Shown piece by piece: positions 43,300-51,671 of a stretch of 64,000 nucleotides of DNA; position 1 is the stretch's first letter; each line of letters starts with the position of its first letter. Source of the DNA: Bacillus cereus G9842 (GTDB taxonomy: Bacteria; Bacillota; Bacilli; Bacillales; Bacillaceae_G); assembly GCF_000021305.1 (NCBI RefSeq), contig NC_011772.1, positions 2,642,001-2,706,000 on the forward strand, written 5' to 3'. Below the pieces are notes generated by a model. The model was not told the DNA's origin and searched no databases. It saw only the letters and a list, made by a program, of their open reading frames with translations. A program made the translations under genes and the position numbers.

Positions 43300-44136
43300 T
43301 TATTTTCTTTTCGTATGGAACCCTTGTGTAATTCGGTCTAATATAATTGCGATTACTACGATAGCTAATCCAGCTTCAAATCCCATTCCGATATTAACTT
43401 GTGTTACCGAGCGATATACATCAACTCCAAGCCCAGGAGCTCCTACAAGTGACGCTGTTACAACCATTGATAACGAAAGCATAATGCTTTGGTTCACACC
43501 AGCCATAATCGTTCCGGTTGCAAGTGGTAATTGTACTTTAAATAGTTTTTGTGATGCTGTGGATCCAAATGCATTCGCTGCTTCAATTAAATCTTCTGGA
43601 ACTTGTCTAATTCCTAAGTCAGTAAAACGAATTGTAGGTGGCATTGCAAAGATTACCGATGCAATAATTCCAGGTACTACACCAACTCCGAAAAATGTAA
43701 TCGCTGGAATGAGGTATACGAATGCCGGCATTGTTTGCATAAAATCTAATGTTGGTTTTAAAAATTTTGAAAAACGTTCATTTTGAGATGCTAATATTCC
43801 AATTGGAATTCCGACAATAATTGAAATAATAACAGACGTAAGTACGAGTGCTAATGTTTGCATCGTTTGTGCCCAGTAGTTAATATTTAAAATAAACAAT
43901 AAGCCGATTAGTGTAAAAATAATTAATGATACTTTTCTCGTTGTGTACCAAATGAGGAAACAAAGGATAATAATCATCAATATGGCCGGTATTATTGTTA
44001 AAAAATTAGTGAGTAAATCAACGAATCCGCCGATAATATAAGAGAAACCTCGGAATATGCCTTCAAGGTGCTCATATAAACTTGCAACAAATGAGTCGAC
44101 CCATTCTCCTAAAGGAATACGTGGTATATTATTCAT
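43300..44136 (-). CDS. Glycine betaine/proline ABC transporter permease (OpuAB-like)
   Basis: A 278-residue inner-membrane permease of the ProW/OpuAB type. The EAA loop IEAANAFGSTASQKLFKVQLPLATGTIMAG is clear (key residues EAA...G), with MQTMPAFVYLIPAITFFGVG and RFTDLGIRQVPEDL before it. It overlaps the ATPase gene by 8 bp. The transporter imports osmoprotectants such as glycine betaine. Confidence 0.88.
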   Translation of the reverse strand: MNNIPRIPLGEWVDSFVASLYEHLEGIFRGFSYIIGGFVDLLTNFLTIIPAILMIIILCFLIWYTTRKVSLIIFTLIGLLFILNINYWAQTMQTLALVLTSVIISIIVGIPIGILASQNERFSKFLKPTLDFMQTMPAFVYLIPAITFFGVGVVPGIIASVIFAMPPTIRFTDLGIRQVPEDLIEAANAFGSTASQKLFKVQLPLATGTIMAGVNQSIMLSLSMVVTASLVGAPGLGVDVYRSVTQVNIGMGFEAGLAIVVIAIILDRITQGFHTKRK

Positions 44137-45334
44137 CGTCTTTCACCTCTTCCTCAATGTTTCCTGCAAGAGCTTGAATGACACTTTCACGTTTAATAAT
44201 TCCTCTTAGCCTTTTCTTCTCATCGATTACTGGTAACGGATATTTCATCTCCGCCATTTTTGCATATGTCTCTTCCAGTAAAGTATCTAAATACACATGC
44301 GGAATATCATTAAGTAATAAATCAGCAATCGGCCATTGTTTTTGAACTGCTTTACTCGCATCATCCGCGGTTAATATACCTAAAAACTCATACTTTTTAT
44401 TGACAACATATACAGTTGAAACACCTGCATTCCTCATAATTTGAAGGGCTACACGTGGTCCACGATCAATTAATAAAGTTTCTGGTCGTTTTAATATAGA
44501 TTCCGCTGTAATTACTTTTCCTAAATTCACATCCGCAACAAACTTTTCTACGAATTCATTAGCGGGGCTCATCATAATTTCTTCTGGCGTTCCAATTTGG
44601 ACAATTTCTCCATCTTTCATTAATGCGATACGATCCCCAATTCGAAGCGCTTCATCTAAATCATGTGTAATAAATATAATCGTTTTTTCCATTTTATCTT
44701 GTAACTCTAACAATTCATCTTGCATTTCTTTTCGAATAAGTGGATCTAATGCACTGAATGACTCGTCCATTAGTAATACATCTGGATTATTCGTTAGTGC
44801 TCTTGCGATTCCAACGCGCTGCTGCATACCACCACTAAGTTGACTTGGATAATTATCTTTATGATGATCGAGTCCTACTAACTGTAGCGATTCTAACGCT
44901 TTTTTCTCTCGCTCTTCTACCGAAACCCCTTGTATTTCTAAACCATATGCAACATTTTGTATAACCGTACGATGCGGAAATAGAGCGAACTTCTGAAATA
45001 CCATACTCATTTTCGTTCTTCTTACTCTCCGTAACTCTTCTTTTCCCATCGTTGCGATGTCTTCACCATCTATGTATATATGACCTGCAGTTGGTTTAAT
45101 CAATTGATTTAACATACGAACTAGCGTAGATTTCCCGCTACCAGACAAACCCATAATAACGAAAATTTCTCCAGAGTATACCTCAAACGTTGCTTTTTTT
45201 ACACCAACGTTCATTCCTGTCTCTTTTAAAATTTCCGATTTGCTTTTCCCCTCTTTTAATAAAGAAAGGGCTCTTTGCGGATGTTTCCCGAATACTTTTG
45301 TTACGTTTTCAACACGCACCTTTGTATTATCCAT
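44129..45334 (-). CDS. Glycine betaine/proline ABC transporter ATP-binding protein (OpuAA-like)
   Basis: A 401-residue ATPase with Walker A GLSGSGKST, Q-loop FQKFALFPHRTV, signature LSGGMQQRVGIARAL, Walker B LLMDESFSALDPL and switch His THDLDEAL. Two CBS domains form the C-terminus (about 275-395), which sense ionic strength in OpuA. The N-terminal KVFGKHPQRALSLLKEGKSK is typical of OpuAA/ProV. The first gene of a two-gene operon divergent from its binding protein. Confidence 0.9.
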   Translation of the reverse strand: MDNTKVRVENVTKVFGKHPQRALSLLKEGKSKSEILKETGMNVGVKKATFEVYSGEIFVIMGLSGSGKSTLVRMLNQLIKPTAGHIYIDGEDIATMGKEELRRVRRTKMSMVFQKFALFPHRTVIQNVAYGLEIQGVSVEEREKKALESLQLVGLDHHKDNYPSQLSGGMQQRVGIARALTNNPDVLLMDESFSALDPLIRKEMQDELLELQDKMEKTIIFITHDLDEALRIGDRIALMKDGEIVQIGTPEEIMMSPANEFVEKFVADVNLGKVITAESILKRPETLLIDRGPRVALQIMRNAGVSTVYVVNKKYEFLGILTADDASKAVQKQWPIADLLLNDIPHVYLDTLLEETYAKMAEMKYPLPVIDEKKRLRGIIKRESVIQALAGNIEEEVKDDE

Positions 45335-45505
45335 GTCACTACTCCTTTTCTACCCATCTATTCACATAGTGTTGCGATTTTGCAAAGAAATATTACATAA
45401 AAATGACATTCATAAGATTTCTTTAAAATTCTCGTTTCCGTTCATAATAAGAATGCTTACTTATACATTTATTTTATAAGGCAAACACTACTTAGGAGGT
45501 TTTCG

Positions 45506-46363
45506 ATGCGAAAGAAAATTTGGTTTATATGCCTTGCATTATTTATTACTATGATTTTCACTTCATGTAATGCAACAAATGCAAATTCGAAAGGGAAAAT
45601 TAAACTTGGTGTAACAAGTTGGAAAGAAAATATTGCAACTGCAAACATGTGGAAAGTTTTATTAGAAGAAAAAGGCTACAAAGTTGAGCTCATGTATTTA
45701 GAAAAAGCCGCAATTTGGACTGGTGTCGCTCGTGGTGATGTTGATGCGAATTTAGAAGTATGGCTACCCGTTACGGATAAGCCGCTAAACGATCGTTATA
45801 AAGATGATATTGTCTTAAAATCAAAATGGTACGAAGGTACTGGACTTGGTCTAGTCGTACCTTCCTATGTGAAAAATATTAACAGTATTGAAGACTTAAA
45901 TGCTCATAAAGATGAATTAGATAATAAAATTGTCGGTATCGAACCTGGTAGTAGTCTTATGAATTTAACGAATAAAGCAATGAAAGAATATGATATAAAA
46001 CTAAAACTTGTCCAATCCTCAGAAGCTGCGATGATGAGTGAATTAAAGAAAGCATATACGAAAAAGAAACCAATCGCTGTTACGCTTTGGAATCCGCATT
46101 GGGGTTTTTCAGAATTTGACTTAAAATATTTAAAAGACCCTAAGAAAGTATATGGTGAAAAAGATGACATTTATTACTCCGTTCGTAAAGGTTTCGAAAA
46201 AGATCACCCAGATGTTATAAAATACTTTGATAAATGGAAAATGACCGATGAACAACTTGGTACGTTAATGGTCATGTTAAATAAAACAAAAGATCCTGAA
46301 GAAGCTGCGCGAAAATGGATTAAAAAAAATCAAGCATTAGTTGATGAATGGGTAAAAGATTAA
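45506..46363 (+). CDS. Glycine betaine ABC transporter substrate-binding lipoprotein (OpuAC-like)
   Basis: A 285-residue binding lipoprotein: signal peptide with lipobox FTSC (Cys21), then an OpuAC domain (KIKLGVTSWKENIATANMW, ARGDVDANLEVWLPVTD, TLWNPHWGFSEFDLKYL). The repeated Trp residues are those that box quaternary amines. ATG 45506 has TTAGGAGG. Unusually, it is transcribed divergently from the ATPase-permease pair instead of following them. Confidence 0.88.
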   Translation: MRKKIWFICLALFITMIFTSCNATNANSKGKIKLGVTSWKENIATANMWKVLLEEKGYKVELMYLEKAAIWTGVARGDVDANLEVWLPVTDKPLNDRYKDDIVLKSKWYEGTGLGLVVPSYVKNINSIEDLNAHKDELDNKIVGIEPGSSLMNLTNKAMKEYDIKLKLVQSSEAAMMSELKKAYTKKKPIAVTLWNPHWGFSEFDLKYLKDPKKVYGEKDDIYYSVRKGFEKDHPDVIKYFDKWKMTDEQLGTLMVMLNKTKDPEEAARKWIKKNQALVDEWVKD

Positions 46364-46365
46364 TA

Positions 46366-46401
46366 AAAAGGCTAGAGAATTAACATATCCTCTAGCCTTT
46401 T
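46366..46401. terminator. Bidirectional terminator
   Basis: Stem AAAAGGCTAGAG / CTCTAGCCTTTT between the convergent binding-protein and clpP genes. Confidence 0.82.
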
Positions 46402-46405
46402 CATC

Positions 46406-46987
46406 TTATTTTTTCGTAACAACATCATCTACAATTCCATATTCCTTAGCTTCTTCTGCGGTCATAAAATAATCTCTTTCTGTATCATGCGCTACTCTTT
46501 CAATCGGTTGGCCTGTTTTTTCTGCAATCATTTTATTAATATCATGCTTTAACTTTAATATCCTTTTTGCTGTTATTTCAATTTCTGTTGCTTGCCCCTG
46601 TGCACCACCAAGCGGCTGATGAATCATAATTTCACTGTTAGGGAGCGCAAACCGTTTTCCTTTTGCTCCTGATAATAATAACAATGCACCAAATGATGCC
46701 GCAAAGCCCATGCATAGCGTTTGTACATCTGGTTTAATTAAATTCATCGTATCTAATATTGCAAAACCTGCTGTCGTTGAACCTCCTGGGCTATTGATAT
46801 ATAAATATATATCTTTTTCTGCATCTTCTGCTTCTAAAAATAATAGTTGAGCTACGACACTACTCGCTACTTGATCATTAATTTCTGAACCGATAATAAT
46901 AATGCGGTCTTTTAATAGCCTTGAATATATATCATAGGAACGTTCTCCTATTTTTGTTTGTTCTACTACATATGGAATTGCATTCAT
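46406..46987 (-). CDS. clpP: ClpP-family serine protease (second ClpP)
   Basis: A 193-residue ClpP subunit with the canonical triad at standard positions: Ser98 (GFAASFGA), His123 ([12 protein letters not shown]) and Asp172 (ERDYFM). ATG 46987 has GGGGGGAT. It follows the ECF sigma gene by 21 bp and is likely co-transcribed; the housekeeping clpP of Bacilli is usually monocistronic, so this looks like the paralogue. Phe99 instead of the usual Met after the nucleophile may mark a distinct specificity. No Clp ATPase is nearby. Confidence 0.92.
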   Translation of the reverse strand: MNAIPYVVEQTKIGERSYDIYSRLLKDRIIIIGSEINDQVASSVVAQLLFLEAEDAEKDIYLYINSPGGSTTAGFAILDTMNLIKPDVQTLCMGFAASFGALLLLSGAKGKRFALPNSEIMIHQPLGGAQGQATEIEITAKRILKLKHDINKMIAEKTGQPIERVAHDTERDYFMTAEEAKEYGIVDDVVTKK

Positions 46988-47008
46988 TTTAAATCCCCCC
47001 AATACTTG

Positions 47009-47695
47009 TTATGCAACGCAAAGCATACAACTGTAGGAAGAAGGTTCTTTTACACTAAATAATAAGACTGGCTGTTTAGATGGTAACTTAGTAAAATCTA
47101 TTGTCGGAAGAAGTTTCGTTAACAATTCCGGTCTTTCCTCACGAATAGACGTTACAACAACTTCAATATCCTCTGTGAATTCGACTATCTCGATCCCTTC
47201 TTCACTTACAGTTTTCAGCCTATTTCTACTCCGAAATAAAGAAGCTTTCACTGCACCTTCTGATACAGAACACAATTTAGCAATATCAGCGATACTATAT
47301 TGAAAAACATCTTTTAATAATAAAATTGCGGATTGCTGTACATTTAATGAAGACAATACTTTCCCTACCATTTCATGCAAATCTGCAATGTTCTCATGTG
47401 GTTCTTCAACAGTGATTTGTTCTCTTATTTTTTCATGAACAGACTTAGACTTCATCTGATCTAACCAACGATTTCTAGCTATTTTATAGACGAGTGTCAT
47501 ACAAATATCTTTATTTCTATATTTTTGAAGCACTTTACACACCGTTTCTTGGGCGAGATCTTCCCCATCCCATTTGTTTTTCGTTAAAAAAGTACAGTAT
47601 CTTTTTAGCTCTCCATATTGTTCAATTAAAAAATTTATATTTGAATGATTCATATCGATATGATTCTTTAAAACATGAGTTACTTTTGTGCACAA
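47009..47695 (-). CDS. ECF-type sigma-70 family RNA polymerase sigma factor
   Basis: A 228-residue sigma factor with region 2 (KWDGEDLAQETVCKVLQKYRN...LVYKIARNRWLDQMKS) and region 4 (LNVQQSAILLLKDVFQYSIADIAKLCSVSEGAVKASLFRSRNRL; helix-turn-helix at SIADIAKLCSVSEGAVKAS). About 60 residues follow region 4, ending in a CMLC motif, which could be a regulatory or redox tail. No transmembrane anti-sigma gene is adjacent; clpP follows. I chose TTG 47695, eight bases from AAGGAG; ATG 47653 lacks a ribosome site. Confidence 0.85.
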   Translation of the reverse strand: MCTKVTHVLKNHIDMNHSNINFLIEQYGELKRYCTFLTKNKWDGEDLAQETVCKVLQKYRNKDICMTLVYKIARNRWLDQMKSKSVHEKIREQITVEEPHENIADLHEMVGKVLSSLNVQQSAILLLKDVFQYSIADIAKLCSVSEGAVKASLFRSRNRLKTVSEEGIEIVEFTEDIEVVVTSIREERPELLTKLLPTIDFTKLPSKQPVLLFSVKEPSSYSCMLCVA

Positions 47696-47727
47696 AATAA
47701 CCACTCCTTTTCAGCGCTTACTTAATA

Positions 47728-47753
47728 AACGATTCTACATTTAAAAAAGTTAC
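47728..47753 (-). promoter_or_regulatory. Candidate ECF promoter of the sigma-clpP operon
   Basis: On the minus strand GTAAC (47749-47753) and CGTT (47728-47731) are separated by 17 bp, close to the AAC / CGT pattern of ECF sigma promoters. It lies 33 bp ahead of the sigma start, which would allow self-activation. It is a pattern match, not proof. Confidence 0.45.
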
Positions 47754-47837
47754 GGGGGTATAAAAAAATAATGTTTATGTTCAAGAATTCGCGGTCATAA
47801 ATATGTTATGTACAATTTTACGTGAGGAGGAACAAAT

Positions 47838-48158
47838 TTGCCAAAATTAACAATTGAAGGTGCGGGAACTTTTGATGTGAAAGAAGGAACAAAGTTAGTA
47901 TTAGCAATTGAAGATAGCGGTGTCAACATTCTCCATCGTTGCGGCGGGAATGCACGTTGCACGACTTGTAGAGTAGAAATACTAGCAGGTGATTTCTGTG
48001 AAGCGAGTGCGAATGAGAAACATGCAATGACGGAAAAAGGGATTGAAGATCATTTACGATTATCTTGTCAAATGCGTGTACATAAAGATATAGTCGTTCG
48101 TCCGGTACTTACAGTTGAAAATTCAAGTCTTGATGCTGGGCCACGTCCGGCGGAGTAA
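47838..48158 (+). CDS. 2Fe-2S ferredoxin
   Basis: A 106-residue plant-type [2Fe-2S] ferredoxin. Cluster ligands are in HRCGGNARCTTCRVEI (C-x5-C-x2-C) and RLSCQMRV downstream. It transfers electrons to an unknown partner. The start is TTG 47838 behind GTGAGGAGGAAC. It ends 4 bp before rpiA, so the two are coupled, and it is divergent from the ECF sigma operon. Confidence 0.88.
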   Translation: MPKLTIEGAGTFDVKEGTKLVLAIEDSGVNILHRCGGNARCTTCRVEILAGDFCEASANEKHAMTEKGIEDHLRLSCQMRVHKDIVVRPVLTVENSSLDAGPRPAE

Positions 48159-48162
48159 AGCG

Positions 48163-48825
48163 ATGAATTTAAAACAACTCGCTGGCGAATATGCTGCTAA
48201 CTTTGTAAATGATGGCATGAAGATTGGGCTTGGTACAGGTTCTACTGTATATTGGACAATACAAAAATTAGGTGAGTATGTAAAAGAAGGATTATCATTT
48301 CAAGCTGTACCGACATCAAAGGAAACTGAAGCATTAGCACAGCAACTAAATATCCCCCTAATTTCGTTAAACGACGTACAAAGTCTTGATCTTACAATTG
48401 ATGGAGCGGATGAAATCGATTCAAATTTACAACTTATAAAAGGCGGTGGTGGTGCATTACTTCGTGAAAAAATCGTTGCCTCTTCCTCTAAAGAACTAAT
48501 TATCATTGCTGATGAATCGAAACTTGTAACACATTTAGGTAATTTTCCATTACCTGTTGAAATCATCCCTTTTTCATGGAAACAAACCGAAAATAAAATT
48601 CAGTCTTTAGGGTGTCAAACAACATTACGTTTGAAAAATAATGAAACCTATATAACCGATAACAATAACATGATTATCGATTGTATATTCTCTAATCATA
48701 TTTCTAATCCTGCCCATTTACACACCCAATTAAAAATGATTACTGGTGTAGTTGAAACAGGATTGTTTATAAGTATGACGAGTAAAGCAATTATCTGCAC
48801 TAAAAATGGGATAAAGGAATTGTAA
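48163..48825 (+). CDS. rpiA: Ribose-5-phosphate isomerase A
   Basis: A 220-residue isomerase of the pentose phosphate pathway interconverting ribose-5-P and ribulose-5-P. Signatures: IGLGTGSTVYWTI (phosphate loop), LDLTIDGADEID (catalytic Asp), KGGGGALLREKIVA (catalytic Glu/Lys) and VVETGLFISM. ATG 48163 follows GGCGGAG. B. cereus-group strains typically also have rpiB; whether this copy is the main enzyme is not clear. Confidence 0.92.
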   Translation: MNLKQLAGEYAANFVNDGMKIGLGTGSTVYWTIQKLGEYVKEGLSFQAVPTSKETEALAQQLNIPLISLNDVQSLDLTIDGADEIDSNLQLIKGGGGALLREKIVASSSKELIIIADESKLVTHLGNFPLPVEIIPFSWKQTENKIQSLGCQTTLRLKNNETYITDNNNMIIDCIFSNHISNPAHLHTQLKMITGVVETGLFISMTSKAIICTKNGIKEL

Positions 48826-48826
48826 T

Positions 48827-48855
48827 AAAAGCTGACTTTTTAAAGTTGGCTTTTT
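48827..48855 (+). terminator. Terminator of ferredoxin-rpiA
   Basis: Stem AAAAGCTGACTTT / AAAGTTGGCTTTT with T tail, immediately after rpiA. Confidence 0.75.
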
Positions 48856-48939
48856 AGTATGTTCATCTTCTCTTAATAGCACTTTATTATGATATACTAT
48901 GAAAACACAAGCTGATTACACTAGAAAGGACTGAACATT

Positions 48940-49374
48940 TTGCAATCCAAACTTATAACAGAACTTACTGATTTAGAAACTGCCTTTCACATTCGAAAAG
49001 AAGTATTTGTAAAAGAACAAGGTGTCCCTCTTGCAGATGAATTCGATATATTCGATGAAATCGGAGAGCAATGTAAACATATTTTAGTTTATTATCATGA
49101 GTTTCCTGTAGGCACAGGGCGTATACGATTTGTTGATGGTGTCGGAAAATTAGAACGTATTTGTATTTTAAAAGATTATCGTACATACGGATTAGGTAAA
49201 GTTATCATTCAAACGTTAGAAGAAATTGCTCGTAACGAACAAGTTACAAAAGTGAAGCTACACGGTCAAACACAAGCTGAAGGATTTTATAAAAAATTAG
49301 GCTATCAAACTTCTTCTGATATATTCATGGAAGATAGCATTCCACATATACTTATGACGAAAATGTTATCATAA
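48940..49374 (+). CDS. GNAT family N-acetyltransferase
   Basis: A 144-residue GNAT of the ElaA/YjcF type: AFHIRKEVFVKEQGVPLADEF at the N-terminus, GRIRFVDGVGKLERICILKDYRTYGLGKVII (acetyl-CoA site RTYGLGK) and KLHGQTQAEGFYKKLGYQ. The start is TTG 48940 near AGAAAGGA. Substrate unknown. Confidence 0.85.
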   Translation: MQSKLITELTDLETAFHIRKEVFVKEQGVPLADEFDIFDEIGEQCKHILVYYHEFPVGTGRIRFVDGVGKLERICILKDYRTYGLGKVIIQTLEEIARNEQVTKVKLHGQTQAEGFYKKLGYQTSSDIFMEDSIPHILMTKMLS

Positions 49375-49375
49375 T

Positions 49376-49416
49376 AGAAAGGTGACTATATTGTTTATTC
49401 ATATAGTCACCTCTCT
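49376..49416 (+). terminator. Terminator of the GNAT gene
   Basis: Stem AGAAAGGTGACTATAT / ATATAGTCACCTCTCT with a T-rich tail. The remaining sequence to 49598 holds nothing I can identify. Confidence 0.7.
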
Positions 49417-49598
49417 GTATCTTATTCACTTGAAAGTCTCTTTAGTGAATATTCCAATGAAAGAACTTTTAACTTGAAAGCAAAGAACCTAGCATACATA
49501 GTCTTAAAACACCCTTAATGAAATTGGCATTCTCTAGTTTTCTATTCGCACTATATTCTGTTTGCTTTCACTTTAAAAAGAATATTTTATTAAACTCA

Positions 49599-50201
49599 CT
49601 ATGAATTGTTGTCTAAAATCTCTTGTCTTTCTTCTCTTATTTGACCGATTAATGAAACTACTGAACCAACCGCTTGAATCCAGCTCCCCGTAATCACTAT
49701 AATCTGTCCATCCTCCTCATTTCCTTCCGAAATTTCTTCCACTTTATCCCGACTAGCTTTCAATTCATCTATTCCACCTATTGCCTGTAATGAATTTCCA
49801 GTCGCTTGTAACACATTCCCAACAATGTTATACGATTCATCTATGTCGGAACTATCCTCTAATTCACCACCTATTGATGTAATACCACCTAATGCTTGAA
49901 TCCAATTCCCTGCAATCACTACTTTTTTTTGTGTATTATCTTCAAATTCTATAATGAGTCCTGTTAAAACCGTTACATTACCAATTGATTGGATTTCATT
50001 ACCAATTTTTTCAAGAGATATTTCCCCTTGTCCATCAGCTTCTAGGCCGTTCCCTGTTGCCTGTAATACATTCCCCCATACGTTTAAATCTCTTCTTAAT
50101 TCGTCATTCAATTTTTTAAAAGGTGTACTACCAACCGCAGCAATAATTGTCCCTATTGCAACAAACCAAGCACCAACTATCTCCTTAATCGGATCATCCA
50201 T
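49599..50201 (-). CDS. Repetitive DUF6944-type protein
   Basis: A 200-residue protein built from repeated G-N/S-x-x-Q-A/S-x-G units: GNVLQATGN, GNEIQSIGN, GNWIQALGG, GNVLQATGN and GSWIQAVGS, joined by acidic linkers. Together with N-terminal IVGAWFVAIGTIIAAVG this gives a series of short amphipathic or hydrophobic helices. The pattern fits what I recall as the DUF6944 repetitive family of Bacillus, of unknown function. ATG 50201 follows AGGTTGA. Isolated gene. Confidence 0.68.
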   Translation of the reverse strand: MDDPIKEIVGAWFVAIGTIIAAVGSTPFKKLNDELRRDLNVWGNVLQATGNGLEADGQGEISLEKIGNEIQSIGNVTVLTGLIIEFEDNTQKKVVIAGNWIQALGGITSIGGELEDSSDIDESYNIVGNVLQATGNSLQAIGGIDELKASRDKVEEISEGNEEDGQIIVITGSWIQAVGSVVSLIGQIREERQEILDNNS

Positions 50202-50208
50202 TTTCAAC

Positions 50209-50427
50209 CTATCCCGTCATTAATTTACTACTTACAGGATATGAATTTATGCATCTCCATGTTAATAGCCTACTTCTCTCCATTTGAATAAAAATCAATA
50301 TTTCTTTAATATTATAAATACATCTAGTGTGACATCCCTGTTTGCCGTTAGCTTTTGCTAACGGCTCATTTATTTTTTTCTTGCTTCTCGGAGAATTCTC
50401 TAAATACGTTTCCCAATACGTACACAT
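50209..50427 (-). CDS. Possible 72-residue small protein, doubtful
   Basis: ATG 50427 follows an excellent GAGGAGGAATAAAG site. The first 38 residues (MCTYWETYLENSPRSKKKI, then NEPLAKANGKQG) look protein-like; the rest (IYNIKEILIFIQMERSRL...) looks like translated intergenic DNA, so it may be a truncated gene with a fused random tail. It lies directly upstream of the DUF6944-type gene. A decayed second copy of its INEPLAKAN segment (IKEQLAKCN, then stop) lies about 150 bp upstream. Confidence 0.35.
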   Translation of the reverse strand: MCTYWETYLENSPRSKKKINEPLAKANGKQGCHTRCIYNIKEILIFIQMERSRLLTWRCINSYPVSSKLMTG

Positions 50428-50720
50428 TCTTTATTCCTCCTCGAATACAATACATAACTCAATATAATATCTATATATCGATTAGTTACACTTGGCTAAC
50501 TGCTCCTTTATTTATAGTAAAATTAAATTTCTATAATTTTTTAAAAATCCATCTCGACATCCATAATTCCAAACATTTAAAATCAAAAATATAATTTTAT
50601 CATCACAGGAAAATTTTCTGAATAACTTTCTTGTTAAAAAGTTTTCACCTTAAAATTTGACAAGCATATGTTATTGAATGGAGATTCTCCATTCATAAGA
50701 TTCTTACCTTTCTTATCTAG

Positions 50721-50748
50721 AGCACACTTTAATGTGTGCTTATTTTTA
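50721..50748 (+). terminator. Orphan terminator-like hairpin
   Basis: Stem AGCACAC / GTGTGCT followed by TATTTTTAG, with no coding frame ending before it on the plus strand. It could end a small untranslated RNA. Confidence 0.45.
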
Positions 50749-50898
50749 GTTAGAAACTACAACATTCTCAAATAGTATGCATATCAAATTGTTTTTTCAA
50801 TTATTTTCAAGAGCGGATATTATTCTTTAGTACAAGCACTCTTTCCTTTTAATTAATACTATATATTGATATTCCAAAGAAAGGAGAGCAAAATAATT

Positions 50899-51363
50899 AT
50901 GGCTAATTATTTTTATAAAGATGGTAAAAAATATTATAAAAACCAATCGTATTCGAACGATCAAAAAAATAACTGTTTTATTGAAACTCATACGATAACT
51001 GGTTCTGAAGAAAATGCAAATGGAAATATACCTTTATCTGTTTTCCTTGAAACCACCGCTCCACAAACTGTATTTGAGGATTTCACAAACAATCATAATA
51101 AAACATTAATTCAGTTATTCGTTGTCGGGATGAGTGCACCCGTTCAAGTAACTATTCTAACAAGAAAATCTAGCCGCCCAATTACTACAACATTACAACC
51201 TGTTCAAACAAAAATATTTCAAGTTGAAGATTTTCAAAGTCTTACTTTTACGAAACAGGAAGGCCCTACTAGTATAGTTAGTTTATTTGTGCAAAAAACA
51301 TTTTGTATTTGCTGTAACGATAATAAAGATTCGTGTGATGAATATCATCAAGATTGTAATTAA
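50899..51363 (+). CDS. Small Cys-containing beta-rich protein, possibly DUF3992/Ena-like spore appendage subunit
   Basis: A 154-residue protein with no signal peptide. A Tyr/Lys-rich N-terminus (MANYFYKDGKKYYKNQSYS) leads to a strand-rich domain (LIQLFVVGMSAPVQVTIL, TTLQPVQTKIFQVEDFQSL, SIVSLFVQKTFCICC) and a Cys-rich end (CICCNDNKDSC...DCN). The alternating strands and the Cys pair near FCICC recall the DUF3992 endospore-appendage subunits of B. cereus, which polymerise through disulfides. The match is from memory and partial. ATG 50899 follows AAAGGAGAG. Expression in the mother cell would be expected if this is right. Confidence 0.45.
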   Translation: MANYFYKDGKKYYKNQSYSNDQKNNCFIETHTITGSEENANGNIPLSVFLETTAPQTVFEDFTNNHNKTLIQLFVVGMSAPVQVTILTRKSSRPITTTLQPVQTKIFQVEDFQSLTFTKQEGPTSIVSLFVQKTFCICCNDNKDSCDEYHQDCN

Positions 51364-51377
51364 TAGATTAACGCACC

Positions 51378-51407
51378 AAAAGAACCCGTTTTACAAAGGG
51401 TTCTTTT
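51378..51407 (+). terminator. Terminator of the DUF3992-like gene
   Basis: Stem AAAAGAACCC / GGGTTCTTTT with a T tail. Confidence 0.8.
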
Positions 51408-51563
51408 TATTTCACTCCATACATTTTCAAAAACATTTTAGAATCATACACAACGATTTTTCTATAAATCTCTCCTTTTCCCGCTATTTTATTAAAATAA
51501 CACTTTAGTTTAATTAATTACGGGACTTATCATCATTGAATGAAGGGAAGTAAAATTTAGAAA

Positions 51564-51592
51564 AAAAGACGACGCTGAATACGTCGTCTTTA
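51564..51592 (-). terminator. Terminator of the LPMO gene
   Basis: Stem AAAGACGACG / CGTCGTCTTT; on the minus strand a run of seven T follows. Between 51408 and 51671 nothing else is seen. Confidence 0.75.
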
Positions 51593-51671
51593 TTATAAAT
51601 AGAAAAGCGAATTCTCAAGATTCCCTTTTGCATCAAAGCCCATCATCTCTTAGTTCATGCCTAGGTAAAGC

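Larger units (their letters stand above)
50202..50898. other. Gene-poor 700-bp region with degenerate small-ORF repeats and hairpins
   Basis: Apart from the small frame at 50209, this holds a GCCGTTAGC / GCTAACGGC hairpin (50343-50364), a related degraded segment near 50485-50515, a GAATGGAGA / TCTCCATTC hairpin (50676-50694) and an AGCACAC / GTGTGCT hairpin with T-rich tail (50721-50748). A TTGACA at 50657 has no matching -10. An untranslated RNA ending at 50748 is possible. Confidence 0.4.

Noticed and set aside
50657..50690. Promoter for a small RNA at TTGACA 50657
   Set aside because: No -10 element at 16-18 bp.
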